From Nemania diffusa (lineage: Eukaryota; Ascomycota; Sordariomycetes; Xylariales; Xylariaceae): a DNA stretch of 64,000 bases. Below the pieces are notes generated by a model. It saw only the letters and a program-made list of their open reading frames with translations, searched no databases and was not told the origin of the DNA. Where the stretch lies: assembly GCA_038501195.1 (NCBI GenBank), contig JBBPUQ010000008.1:3916501-3980500 (forward strand), read 5' to 3'. This document shows positions 49,401 through 60,216 of this stretch, piece after piece (the first letter of the stretch is position 1; the number at the start of each line of letters is the position of its first letter). A program made the translations under genes and the position numbers.

Positions 49401-51299
49401 ATCTTTAAAGATACGAACCATAGGATCTAGGCAGTTGATAGGCAAAAATAGAAGCTCTTCTTAGACCTTATTGGTTGTGACTTATTGACAACTTTTAAAG
49501 TGGAAACGACTAAAATTCCTACTATCGGACGGGTCCAGAATGCCTTGACATCATCGGATACACCGTACATGTACGTGGGCAACAGCTAACTACGCTAGAT
49601 TGGTTATCTGCGCATTGTAGGTACTTGCGATGCACATGTTGCTATTTGGATACGGAAAACGACTTAAAATTACATAATTATAGTGGAAATCCAAATTGTA
49701 AATATCCTGTTTTGATCTTGTAAGTCTTGTCGAGCGCCCCAAAGGAGAAATCCGACGTATCTGATTGGCCGCTTATTAGTTTAACCGAGGATCATGGAAG
49801 CATTGACGTACGCATAATACTACACGTAGGTACCTGACAACCTTGAGTAGTGACTTTGACATCTTCTTTAAATGTATCTAGATATATAAAACAAGAGGAT
49901 CATTTGCTGCATTGAAAAAATACCGAATAGTAGAGGATAAATAGGATATTGTGTATTACCTATTATGTGTGTAGGTATGTATAGGTAATACTCTAAGCCA
50001 ATAGCCCCTCAACCCCGCGATTTCTCCAACTTTGCAAAAAACACCCCCGGCTGTATTAGTTCGAGTCGAAATACTATACACTACTATATACTATATACAA
50101 TACAACAGTCACGCACAGGAGTATGAGTTACCCGGTGGCAACGACGATTCCTGTATACGTAGTCTGTAACTATGTACTACTGTATCCCGTATTGATGATC
50201 ATGCTTGCCATTATACCCGGTTTCTCTCTGCACGGAGAAGTTATACCTGTACGAGAAGGTCTGTAAAGTTGTCGATGCTACGCAATCTAAAACATCCGTC
50301 GAATTCTCTTGGGCATGTGCAAATCAAAGAATGGAAAAGGGCCTTGCATATTCGCAACGTATCCTCGACGCAGAGATCTCCATGCGACGAAAACAAGCCG
50401 CGGTGAATGCTGCTGGCAATTCGAGGTTTTCCGGCGCGGTTAATACAGAGTTCGAGCTATTGCTATGTTTGGGGAAGTTGGGGTTCATGGGAAAACACGG
50501 GAGATGCGACCCAGGTCGAATGGGCGGCGGTTGGCCACCCCTGCATGACTTATACCCGAATCGGGCCAACACTGCCTCGCAGACGCCGGCTGGTCGTGAT
50601 GAGCGATTACGATTTTGTCCGATCTGGATAGGCCTTCCCGGACCTCACATCCTGCCATACTCACATCCTCACACACCCTCACACACGCCCTCCACCACCG
50701 GGGTCGCTTCCAAGCCGCCCCAAAGTCGCCCCAAGTCGCCCCAAAGTCACCCCACCAAGAGCGAGCGAGTGGTACCGACCTCCACAGTCCGTCCCTGAGC
50801 CTTACCGCTGCCGCTGACTTGGACTAACCTACATAGTATACCTCGCCCCTAACCACCACGGGCCTAGATACCTCCTGCCGCTACGTACGTATACTTGCAT
50901 GTCTAGGTAGACAAAGAGCCCGTCACAAAGAGCCCATTGTCCCAAGCTAGCTAAGCACGGCAATGGTCATCCTGTCCCGATAATGCAGGGGTCTCCAGCT
51001 GTCTTGATCCGATTTGAATTCGTGACGGGACACCCAATCAATGTCAAAGGCGTCCATAGTCCAGTGGAATGTCTCGAATTGTCGTCACGAGCTCCACCGG
51101 TGCTCTTGTTCCTCTTTTCGTTCCCCTTCTCGTTCCTATATATCCTCGGGCTCGCTCCCTAGCTAGACCGGCCCGCTATCTAAGCAACATCCACTCCGCC
51201 GACACCTCGTCGTATTCTCCATATTATCGTCTGCGAAGTTCCCCGTTACCATCCGTCTTGAGTTCAGCCGCCAGTCGACCACCCCAGACTACCACCACC
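46474..51299. other. Gene-poor 4.8 kb interval
   Basis: The longest stretch without a supported gene. The left and middle parts (46.5-49 kb) are AT-leaning with many stops in all frames. Minus-strand frames at 48588-48818 and 49014-49292 look hydrophobic but are short and unjoined, so at most decayed fragments. The plus frame 50205-50798 has no recognisable domain. A 15-base word TGACTTTGACATCTT occurs twice (49391 and 49851). The right end from about 50.6 kb is C-rich and is the likely PEPCK upstream region. Confidence 0.5.
50716..50753 (+). repeat. Iterated CGCCCCAA(A)GT motif upstream of PEPCK
   Basis: Three tandem units (50716-50726, 50727-50736, 50737-50747) followed by CACCCC, about 760 bases upstream of the PEPCK ATG. 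The repeat could be a cluster of C2H2-type regulator sites, for example for carbon-source control, but no binding site is proven. Confidence 0.7.
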
Positions 51300-51482
51300 A
51301 TGTTGCGAAGCTTAAAGACCGCGCCCGACCCCGTCCAGAGAACCGCTTCTCCCTACCATGATCCTACAGTGAAAGGCCCCAAGTCGCAACAACTAAGTTC
51401 CGGTCTCTCCCGCACCCCCCTACAAAACGACAAGAGTAAAGCTCCCCAAAGTTTGCGTTATTGCTCCTGTTCCCCGTTCTAA
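51300..51482 (+). other. Leader ORF or alternative first exon of PEPCK
   Basis: A 60-codon frame starting at CACCACCATGTTG, a good context, and ending 33 bases before the PEPCK ATG at 51516. It is either a uORF or, through a GTAAAG donor at 51436 and the CAG at 51513, an alternative first exon. In the latter case it joins in frame to the PEPCK start and adds about 46 residues. I list it separately because the choice cannot be made from sequence alone. Confidence 0.45.
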
Positions 51483-51515
51483 ATTTTCCCCGGCTACGCA
51501 AAACCGCTGACAGCC

Positions 51516-53280
51516 ATGGTGACAGTGATTCCTAGTAATAAGGTCAACAAGACCGCCCTCCACCCCAGTGGCCTTGAGTGAGTCAAACCTCGTTCTCTAG
51601 GTTTCGTCCCGGGGAGCTTGAAGCTGACAATTCACTTTTCAAGGCCATCACGTGAGCGGGAACACACAGAATTAGGTATGAGATTTTACCCCTAAGGCTT
51701 TTGCTCTTGTGTTGTTGAGGTGAGCTAATCCATTCTACAGAAGAAGAACTGCATGAGAAAGCACACATCGACTATGACAGAGTCGCTATTGTAAGTCCCC
51801 TCTCGAAACTAATAGACCAGAGTCGAGCAGAACATGTCTAATCGACTATCAACAGATTCCCAACCCCTCTGTCGCGGCCTTGTACGAGGATGCTCTGGTA
51901 AGGACAAGCCTACACATTTTGCATGCGTCGTGTGAAACATTTTGGTCTAACAGCTTTTTAAGGTGTATGAGATGGGTTCAGCCATCGCCTCGAGCGGCGC
52001 CTTGACAGCCTATTCCGGTGCAAAGACAGGCCGATCACCCTCAGACAAGAGAATCGTAAAAGAGCCATCATCAGAGAAGGATATCTGGTAAGTTGAAGCC
52101 GCCCTAGAGACGTCAAGATGACCACAAGCTTACATAAAGTTCTCTCATAGGTGGGGACCAGTAAATAAGCCCATGGCGCCAGAGGTAAGAAAGACGTCTA
52201 TCTTTTTTTTCTGGAACATTTTTGGTTGCAAAGATCCTTGCCCGGTTGCTTTCGGCGTTGGCTCGCGTGCAGCCTAGACCTCACGTGTGTCCTACCAAGC
52301 TGCTTGGCGTTCCTTTTTTTTAACCTCGGCCATTGCAAATCTCGTAATGAGACACGATTTACGTCACAATGAGCTTTTGTTTCTTTTGAGTCCCTCGGCT
52401 TCTCGGTATCCATCGGGGGAACGCATCTGGGGAAAATGTCGGAGTGACGACTGTTTGCCTAGAACAGTCTACGATCCCGATGCTGGGGAAGACCCCTGCC
52501 TGTGGCGTCATGCCTGAAGCGTTCTCATGCTGCGCCGAAATATGCGGCGAGACGCTGCCAAGACAGGATCATACCCACCTCGCTGCGCTGGCCTGTGGCC
52601 GATCTATCTAGCTGCTGCATCCCCCACATTCCACAGCCTGCACGCCATGATTTGCGCATGACTCGCCTTCATGCTTTATTTCGTGTCACACGACAGTACA
52701 TGAACCATTTGGCTGAAAACGGACCATACTAACATGGTGTGCTTTGACAGGTCTGGAAAATCAACCGCGAGCGTGCTGTCGACTACCTGAACACGAGAAC
52801 GAGAATCTACGTCGTCGACGGCTATGCCGGCTGGGACGAGAAGTACAGGATCCGCGTCCGCGTTATCTGCGCCCGCGCGTACCATGCCTTGTTCATGAGG
52901 AACATGCTCATCCGCCCGCCCCGCGAGGAGCTCGAGCACTTCCACCCCGACTACACGATCTACAATGCGGGCACGTTCCCAGCCAACCGCTTCACCGAAG
53001 GCATGACCTCGGGCACCTCGGTCGCCATTAACTTTGCCGACAAGGAGATGGTCATCCTGGGCACCGAGTACGCCGGCGAGATGAAGAAGGGCGTCTTCAC
53101 CGTCCTGTTCTACGAGATGCCCATCATCCACAACGTGCTGACGCTGCACTCGTCGGCCAACGAGGGCAAGAACGGCGACGTCACGCTCTTCTTCGGCCTC
53201 TCCGGCACGGGCAAGACGACGCTCTCGGCCGACCCCAACCGCGCGCTGATCGGCGACGACGAGCACTGCTGGAGCGAGCG

Positions 53281-53317
<37 letters not shown>

Positions 53318-54158
53318 TGCATCGGTCTCTCGGCCGAGAAGGAGCCTGATATCTTTGGCGCCATCCGCTTCGGTTCCGTCCTCGAGAACGTCGTGTTCGA
53401 CCAGGACACGCGCGAGGTCGACTACGACGACTCGACCCTCACCGAGAACACCCGTTGGTGAGTAGCCTGTTGCGTTTCTTTATGAGTTGACTATCCAGTG
53501 GCTGACCTGTTCCCACAGCGCGTACCCCATCGAGTACATCAGCAACGCCAAGATCCCCTGCCTGTCGGAGAACCACCCCAGCAACATCATCCTGCTGACG
53601 TGCGACGCGCGGGGCGTGCTGCCCCCCATCTCGAAGCTCAACAGCGCGCAGACCATGTTCCACTTCATCTCGGGCTACACGTCCAAGATGGCGGGCACGG
53701 AGGACGGGGTGACGGAGCCGCAGGCGACGTTCTCGTCGTGCTTCGCGCAGCCGTTCCTGGCGCTGCACCCGATGCGGTACGCCAAGATGCTGGCGGACAA
53801 GATCGAGCACCACAAGGCCAACGCGTGGCTGCTGAACACGGGGTGGGTGGGGGCGGGCTACGTGCACGGGGGCAAGCGGTGCCCGCTCAAGTACACGCGG
53901 GCGATCCTGGACGCGATCCACTCGGGCGAGCTGGCCAAGGTCGAGTACGAGACGTACGAGGTGTTCAACCTGCAGGTGCCCAAGACGTGCCCGCGCGTGC
54001 CGGACGAGCTGCTCAACCCCAAGACGGCGTGGACCGCCGGCGCCGAGAGCTTCGAGCACGAGGTCAAGAAGCTCGGCGCGCTGTTCAATGAGAACTTCAC
54101 CAAGTACGACTCGGAGGCCACGGACGACGTCAAGGCCGCCGCGCCTGTCGTTGTTTAG
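51516..54158 (+). CDS. PCK1: Phosphoenolpyruvate carboxykinase (ATP)
   Basis: Eight exons: 51516-51577, 51644-51675, 51741-51790, 51856-51897, 51963-52087, 52151-52184, 52751-53457 and 53519-54158, giving 563 residues. Reaction: oxaloacetate + ATP to phosphoenolpyruvate + CO2 + ADP, the first committed step of gluconeogenesis, in the cytosol. Visible motifs: [28 protein letters not shown], the PEPCK signature [12 protein letters not shown], the P-loop GLSGTGKTT at about 264-272, and the metal site DDEHCW. The C-terminal half has [10 protein letters not shown] and [15 protein letters not shown]. The sixth intron (52185-52750) is 566 bases, about ten times the others. Exons 7 and 8 are extremely rich in G/C at third positions while exons 1-6 are not. 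The short N-terminal exons are joined by frame and by [18 protein letters not shown]. Confidence 0.96.
52185..52750 (+). other. Unusually long PEPCK intron
   Basis: Bounded by GTAAGA and TTTGACAG. Both flanks are certain, as MAPE and [10 protein letters not shown] are contiguous in the PEPCK family. Typical introns here are 50-90 bases. No RNA gene, nested gene or repeat was recognised inside it; the frames 52287-52732 have no motif. Confidence 0.8.
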
Positions 54159-55293
54159 AGGGGGGGGAGGGACATTCATCAAAAAAGAAAGAGAGAGAGG
54201 GAAGTGAAGACAGGCGCTTGTTTTCGGCATATCCAACAGTCCACATCATGATACCTGACACGCATTATACTCATCATCGTCATCATCGACAAACCTATTT
54301 TCTCAGTAGGTCTTCCGCCTTCGGGGGTTTTTTCTTTTGTTTAATACGGACAATGCCACTGGCACTCGAGGGCGGGCCGAAGCGAAACGCTATATGCCTT
54401 AGACTTTAGTTAGTGAGTGAGGGACGGACCCGGAGTTGTCTGGGCCGTTCGGGAAGCCGCTCCGTCACGGAAGAGTTGGCTGGTTGTTTTGGGTCTCCTC
54501 CTTTGCGAGGGAGACTATGGAATCCATACGTTACCTTTTTCAGTTGGTAGATGGGAGATGGCATGGTATATAATGCCGGCATTCGACGGCGGTTCCTAGA
54601 TTAGGGGCTGCGTTGTCTGCTTGGGAGACACAGAATGAAAGAATTATAGACTACCTACCTATATGTATTTTTTTCTTTGCCGATGTGTCTGTGTGCCTAT
54701 GTGTACGTAAATCATATGGAATTTCACAACGTTTAATAATGTGTAGTTCTAAATATATGAGTAAGTTCCCGTTTGATGGGGAGACAGAGTACATTGTGTA
54801 AAGAGATGCATAACATAGAACAGGGAATTCCCCTCTATTCCCTTTACGATCTTAATCAAACTTCATAATTGCTGTAAGGCACCTAGCCCAGGAAATACCT
54901 AGTTGTATAAGAATTATTTTATTTTCGTGTGATGTAGATAATTCATTTCTCAAGCAATAAGGCCGGGAATTGGATTAGATTATTGGCGTAGTACTATGTA
55001 ACCCCCTGGGTATTAATAATTAGCTCCGCTGTACGTTACCTAAGGTACCTATGTCCTAGGCTATACCTGGTAATCGATAGCTCACTAAATTCTTGGCAGA
55101 CCCAATTAGAACCGCTACCATCAATGAAACACCACCACCACTAATAGGCCAGTCCTATCTATCTACCATCACGAACTCTATTAACTTTCGGCTTCACCCG
55201 TGTATTATTTTACAATCAACGCGTAAACGACGCGGCGAAAGCCCGCAGCCTTCCCTCCTGCCATACTGGAAACAACAATGACCACTTGGCAAC
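54159..55293. other. Intergenic between PEPCK and PAN2
   Basis: About 1.1 kb; PEPCK 3' UTR then AT-rich sequence (54600-55000) and the PAN2 promoter. No gene was recognised. Confidence 0.5.
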
Positions 55294-58200
55294 ATGGATG
55301 GGGACTGGGATGAGGTACATGATTGCCTCTATTCTATTGGTGCATGATATATACCTTGTTGGTTCGTTGCTAACCTACTTTGTTGTTCTAGGTTGCCCGG
55401 ATACCGTTTCCGCCACCGGGCATCCGTGCCTTGCCCACGCCCGTGACGTGTCTGGCGTTCGATATTTCCCAAGAACTGCTCTGGACGGGCAATGAATACG
55501 TACGAGATAACCAGCGCCATGTTCTCGTGCCCCTCTTCGATCGCTAACCAGCACCAACCACCTTGACAGGGTAGAGTCACCTCGTTTTACGGCGCCAAAC
55601 TCCAGCAGTATACCTCGTTCAAGGCACATACATCACAGGATGGCGGCGTGCTCCAGATCCTATTCAACGACAAGGGCGTCATCGCCCTCGGCGCTCGCGG
55701 CGTACATATGCGCACCAGGCGCGGGGTTCCTTTGTGGTCTATCAGGTGCGTGGGAATCCATACACATGCCAAGTCCAATTTACGGGGATTTTGAAGCTTA
55801 CGGGTTGCCTCGAGAGTAGACACGATGATATGAAAGAGCTACGATGTATGAGCTTCACATCTAAGGGTACGGGCGAAATACTGGTAGCCGGCGAGCAGGA
55901 AAAGATGTTGGTTATTGATACGGTCAAGGGAGAGGTGACAAAACAAGTACGTCTGCCACCATTCTAGTCTCGATGTCACTACCTACAAACGGCGAAAAGG
56001 TTTGCAAATTTGGTCAAGTGCTCACTCACTCTTCTTGTCTCCAGGTATCGACAGAACATAAGTATAAGATTATGCGGAGGAGCAGTCGCAATATCTGTGC
56101 CGCAACACCCAGCGGCTCTGTGCACATTATTGACTCTATTAATTTCCAAGTACTGAAGATGTGGAATGCGCATACGGCCTCTATCAATGATATGGATGCC
56201 CAACATGATTTCATAGTCACTTGCGGCTACTCGCTGAGGCAGCAGGGCAACTATATGCCCGATCCCTTCGTCAACGTCTTCGACCTGAAGAACATGGTCT
56301 CTATGTCCCCCATCCCCTTCCCTGCCGGTGCCGCCTATGTACGCATGCATCCGCGGATGTCTACCACGAGCATCGTCATGTCCCAGATCGGCCAGATGCA
56401 TGTTGTCGACCTGATGAACCCTAACACTAGTAATGTGCGTCAGGCGAACAGCTTATCCTATTTCTCCATGATCGAAATAGCACCGTCAGGGGAGGGTGTT
56501 GCCCTCGCCGATGGCGACTGTTATATCCACCTGTGGGGTTCTCCCAGCAAAATTCATTTCACCGAGTTTGGACGACCCGTTGAGACGGCCGATGCGCCAC
56601 CCGCCGCGCCGAGGATAGAGTTTGATGCCTGGGATACGTGAGTTCACGGTGTGCTTCTTGCCCCTGATGTGCCATTTATTGACCTTAGGAGCAGACCATT
56701 AAGTTCCATCGGTATGCCATACTATAGGGAAACCCTGTTATCAGCATGGCCCGGTAATATGGTCACTGAGATCGGCCTTCCACCCGTGAAAATCGACCCG
56801 CAAGTCTTAGCTACCCTTCAGGAGAGAGAATGGGGCTTCTATGGTAAGAACACTCGCCCACTTCGCCGAAACCAGGTCGAGGACATACGTAGCAGCGAGA
56901 GTCCACAGAGTACGCTGAAGCACCCCAAATTCCTGAGCGAAAAGGCTCGTGAGTTAGCCAAGTCGCCAGCCGGGACACCTGCCCCTGAAGAGATAGTCCC
57001 AGACATTCCACTCGTCGTCCACGAGAGTAAACTTGAGAGCCACAAGATTGAAGTGCCCGAATTGTATCAGCACATCGAAATCAAATACAGCAAGTTTGGT
57101 ATTGATGATTTTGATTTTGGGTTTGTTTATATGAAACCAGCCTGGGTAATGCCACGCTAACTTGGACCAGGTACTTCAACAAGTCGCAATATTCTGGACT
57201 CCAAAATCATATTGTAAATGCATATGCAAATCCATTGTTGCAAATCATGCACTATACTCCGCTAATACGAAATATTGCTCTGCAACATGCGGCGACGGCG
57301 TGTGTTGATGAGATGTGTCTCCTTTGCGAGCTGGGCTTTCTTTTTGACATGCTCGATAAAGCAGAAGGAGAGGCCTGCCAGGCGTCTAACTTCACTAAGA
57401 CTTTAAGCTACCATCCAGACTGTGAGTGACTAATCGCATCACAGATAGAGTGTTTGTTATTGATGACCATTTAAAGCTGGGCAACTAGGATTGCGAGAGG
57501 AAGAGCCGCATGGCGCCCCCCTCAGTCTCGTGCTACAGCAACTGGCGCGGTTTTTGCTACGGCAGATGTCGCAGAATTATAGCACGATGGTCTTTAAAAA
57601 TATTCAAAGTTTCGGCACCGATTCAGAATCACCCGCAGCGTTCGAAGAGGTAACTCCCTACTTGTTCCGAAGCATACTGCATATCCACTAATCGGCGCTA
57701 GCTATTCCGAACCTCTGCAGTAAACTGTATACGATGCATGAACTGCAGAAATGAAAATACGAAGGCAGATATGACTATGGTTAATGAGCTGATATATCCA
57801 CAAAATGTGGGTAAAGCTGGTTCTTTCTCCGTGTCCAGCGATAGAGCAGCTAACACGAAAAAGAAACCTGGCCAAAGAAATCCACGTGTTAGAGGCACGA
57901 CCTTCTCCCAGGTCCTTAAGATGAGCGTGGAAAGGGAAACTACTAACAAGGGTTGGTGCAATATATGCCATCGCTACCAGAGTCTGGCCACGAGGAAAAC
58001 TATTCACGAAATCCCTAGTGTGCTGATGCTCACGGCCGCTATCAATACAGCCGAGCATCGACATCTATGGGCCACGCCTGGCTGGCTACCTGAAGAAATT
58101 GGCATCATCGTTGACAACGGGAATTTCTTCTGCTATGAAGGAGAGGACTTGAAATTGCACCTACAACGCGGTATCCATAATATTACGGTATACTCCCTCA

Positions 58201-59468
58201 TAGGCCTTACTGCGAACATTGATGGTGGCAAGCAGCAGCAGTCCCATCTTGTGGCTATGGCAAATGGTAAGTATTAGTTCTGCCCACTTGATATTCCACC
58301 TAGTGCTAAACTGACCGGGGATTAAGTTGCACACTCGGCACCAACGGCACCAAATAAGAGCCAGTGGTATTTATTCAATGACTTTCATGTCAAAGCTATT
58401 CCAAGTAAGGAGGCACTAACCTTCAACACATCGTGGAAGACGCCGTCGGTCATCATATACCAGGTGAAGACTGCCAATAATCGGCTTGACTCTAGTTGGA
58501 AACAGAATCTAGATGCTCGGCTCTTATACCTCGATCTCCTGTAAGACTCAGTTTTTGTTTCACACCACTGGGTTGATTTCTCACTAACCATCCTGTCTAG
58601 ACCTGCTCGAGGTGACAAAACGTATCAGACACTCGGTCGTGATCACGAACCCGCTGGATCTAATACTGTCGTTGCTATAGATACTGAATTTGTTAAGATC
58701 GCACAGCCAGAAGTCGAGATGCACTCGGATGGTAACACGAAAATCATTAGGCCAACGGTGCATGCGTTAGCGAGGACGTCGATCATCCGCGGCAGTGGCA
58801 TGGACGAAGGCGTGCCGTTCATAGACGACTATATTTTAATCAATGAGAAAGTCGTCGACTATCTCACCTCATACTCCGGTATCACGCCGGAAGATCTAGA
58901 TAAGACGATTGCCGCAGAGCGGGGACACAACCTCGTCCCCCTCAAGATCGCGTATAAGAAGATCTGGATCCTGCTCAACCTCGGCTGCAAGTTCCTCGGG
59001 CACGGCCTCAAGCAGGATTTCCGCGTCATCAACATCCACGTGCCGCGGGCGCAGGTCATCGACACGAGCGACCTCTTCTTCATCAAGGAGCGGCTCCGCA
59101 AGCTCAGCCTGCAGTTCCTCGCGCACACGATCCTCAAGGAGGACATCCAGCTGCACACGCACGACTCGATCGAGGACGCGCGCACGGCGCTCCGGCTGTA
59201 TAGGAAGTACCAGGAGTACGCCGAGGCCGGCATCCTCGACACCATGCTGCAGGAGATCTACGCCAAGGGCCTCGCGTCCAACTTCAAGCCCCCTCCTCCC
59301 TCCGCCAAGGCCGCCGGCCTCCCCGTGCGCACGGACACCCCGCCCGTTAGCGACGGCGCGAGGGCCGGGGCGGGGACGGCGCCGACTACGCCGTCGAGGA
59401 AAGCGGGGGGCAGCGCGCTTGCGCTCACGCCTATTTCTACGCCGCTGAGGGAGTCGAGTTCGGGGTGA
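55294..59468 (+). CDS. PAN2: PAN2, catalytic subunit of the Pan2-Pan3 poly(A) nuclease
   Basis: Eleven exons: 55294-55314, 55392-55499, 55570-55745, 55820-55946, 56045-56637, 56689-57120, 57171-57421, 57477-57649, 57702-58266, 58327-58540 and 58601-59468, giving 1,175 residues. The start MDGDWDE and the following VARIPFPPPGI match fungal Pan2. Domains in order: WD40 propeller (about 1-340), a linker that binds Pan3, a ubiquitin-hydrolase-like pseudoenzyme domain (about 480-885) and a DEDD exonuclease domain. The exonuclease residues are D914 and E916 (AIDTEF), D1026 (GHGLKQDF), H1074 and D1079 (THDSIEDA). A Pro/Ala-rich tail follows. Role: first-phase shortening of mRNA poly(A) tails, recruited by Pab1 through Pan3. 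From about 58,890 onward codon third positions switch abruptly to G/C. It converges with eRF3, 748 bases away. Confidence 0.97.
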
Positions 59469-60216
59469 TTGTTTGAGATGGTGAACTTACTGTTGATAGG
59501 GAGAGCGAATAGAATGCGGTACGGGCAGAGGCATGAGGATGCGAGTAGAGATACTAAGTGGAATCTGTAGTCGTAGACTTGGAAGTCGGATAGCTAGGTG
59601 TTTCGTTGTTCAGCTACTACGTACTTCCCGAGGTCTCTGGGCTAAATGAGGTGGTGGGTAGGGTACGCCCGGGTGGGAATCTAATAGAAACAAAGAAATA
59701 ATTAAACTCTAGATATGACCCATGATGCAAAGATAATTAGCATAGGCTGTATTGTACTACAGCTGGTTTTCGTCCAATATCTTAGTAGACTGGCTCTGCA
59801 GTTGACTATGTTCAGATCCCACCCCTTTCGATACACCTTACGCAATTCATGCCCACAGGGAAATGTGGATACGTATACACAAACATAGACAAGAACGGCA
59901 AATTCATGCTTTTCTATTCCGGTTAAGAATGTTCAAAATCTAATGTAGTCCCATAAAGTCATCACGAAGTCGCTCCCTCCCAGCCCTACTACCTAGGAAG
60001 AAACCTGCAAGCACGTATATCCGCTTAGACTAGATAAATACATGTATGCGTCGCTGAGTCACCGTCCGACAGATTCTGCGCCCTTCGTTGCCGTGACCAG
60101 CTAGATGATGTTGGTCCTTTAGATGGGGCCCTAGGGTCCAGCCTCGAGGGTCGGGATCCATGGTGGGTGCAGACTGTCCGGATACTTCCGAAGGACCAAG
60201 CTCGATCAGAGACTAT
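59469..60216. other. Convergent 3' spacer between PAN2 and eRF3
   Basis: 748 bases containing both 3' UTRs. No reading frame or RNA gene was recognised. Confidence 0.5.

Noticed and set aside
50205..50798. 197-codon plus-strand frame upstream of PEPCK
   Set aside because: Starts without context, has no domain, and its tail is encoded by the C-rich tandem repeat.
53498..54091. Second plus-strand frame inside PEPCK exon 8
   Set aside because: Arg/Gly/Ala-rich product caused by high GC3 in the real frame.
53439..54236. Long minus-strand frame (265 codons) antisense to PEPCK
   Set aside because: It mirrors the GC-rich codons of PEPCK exons and is Arg/Leu/Val-rich without motif: a shadow frame.
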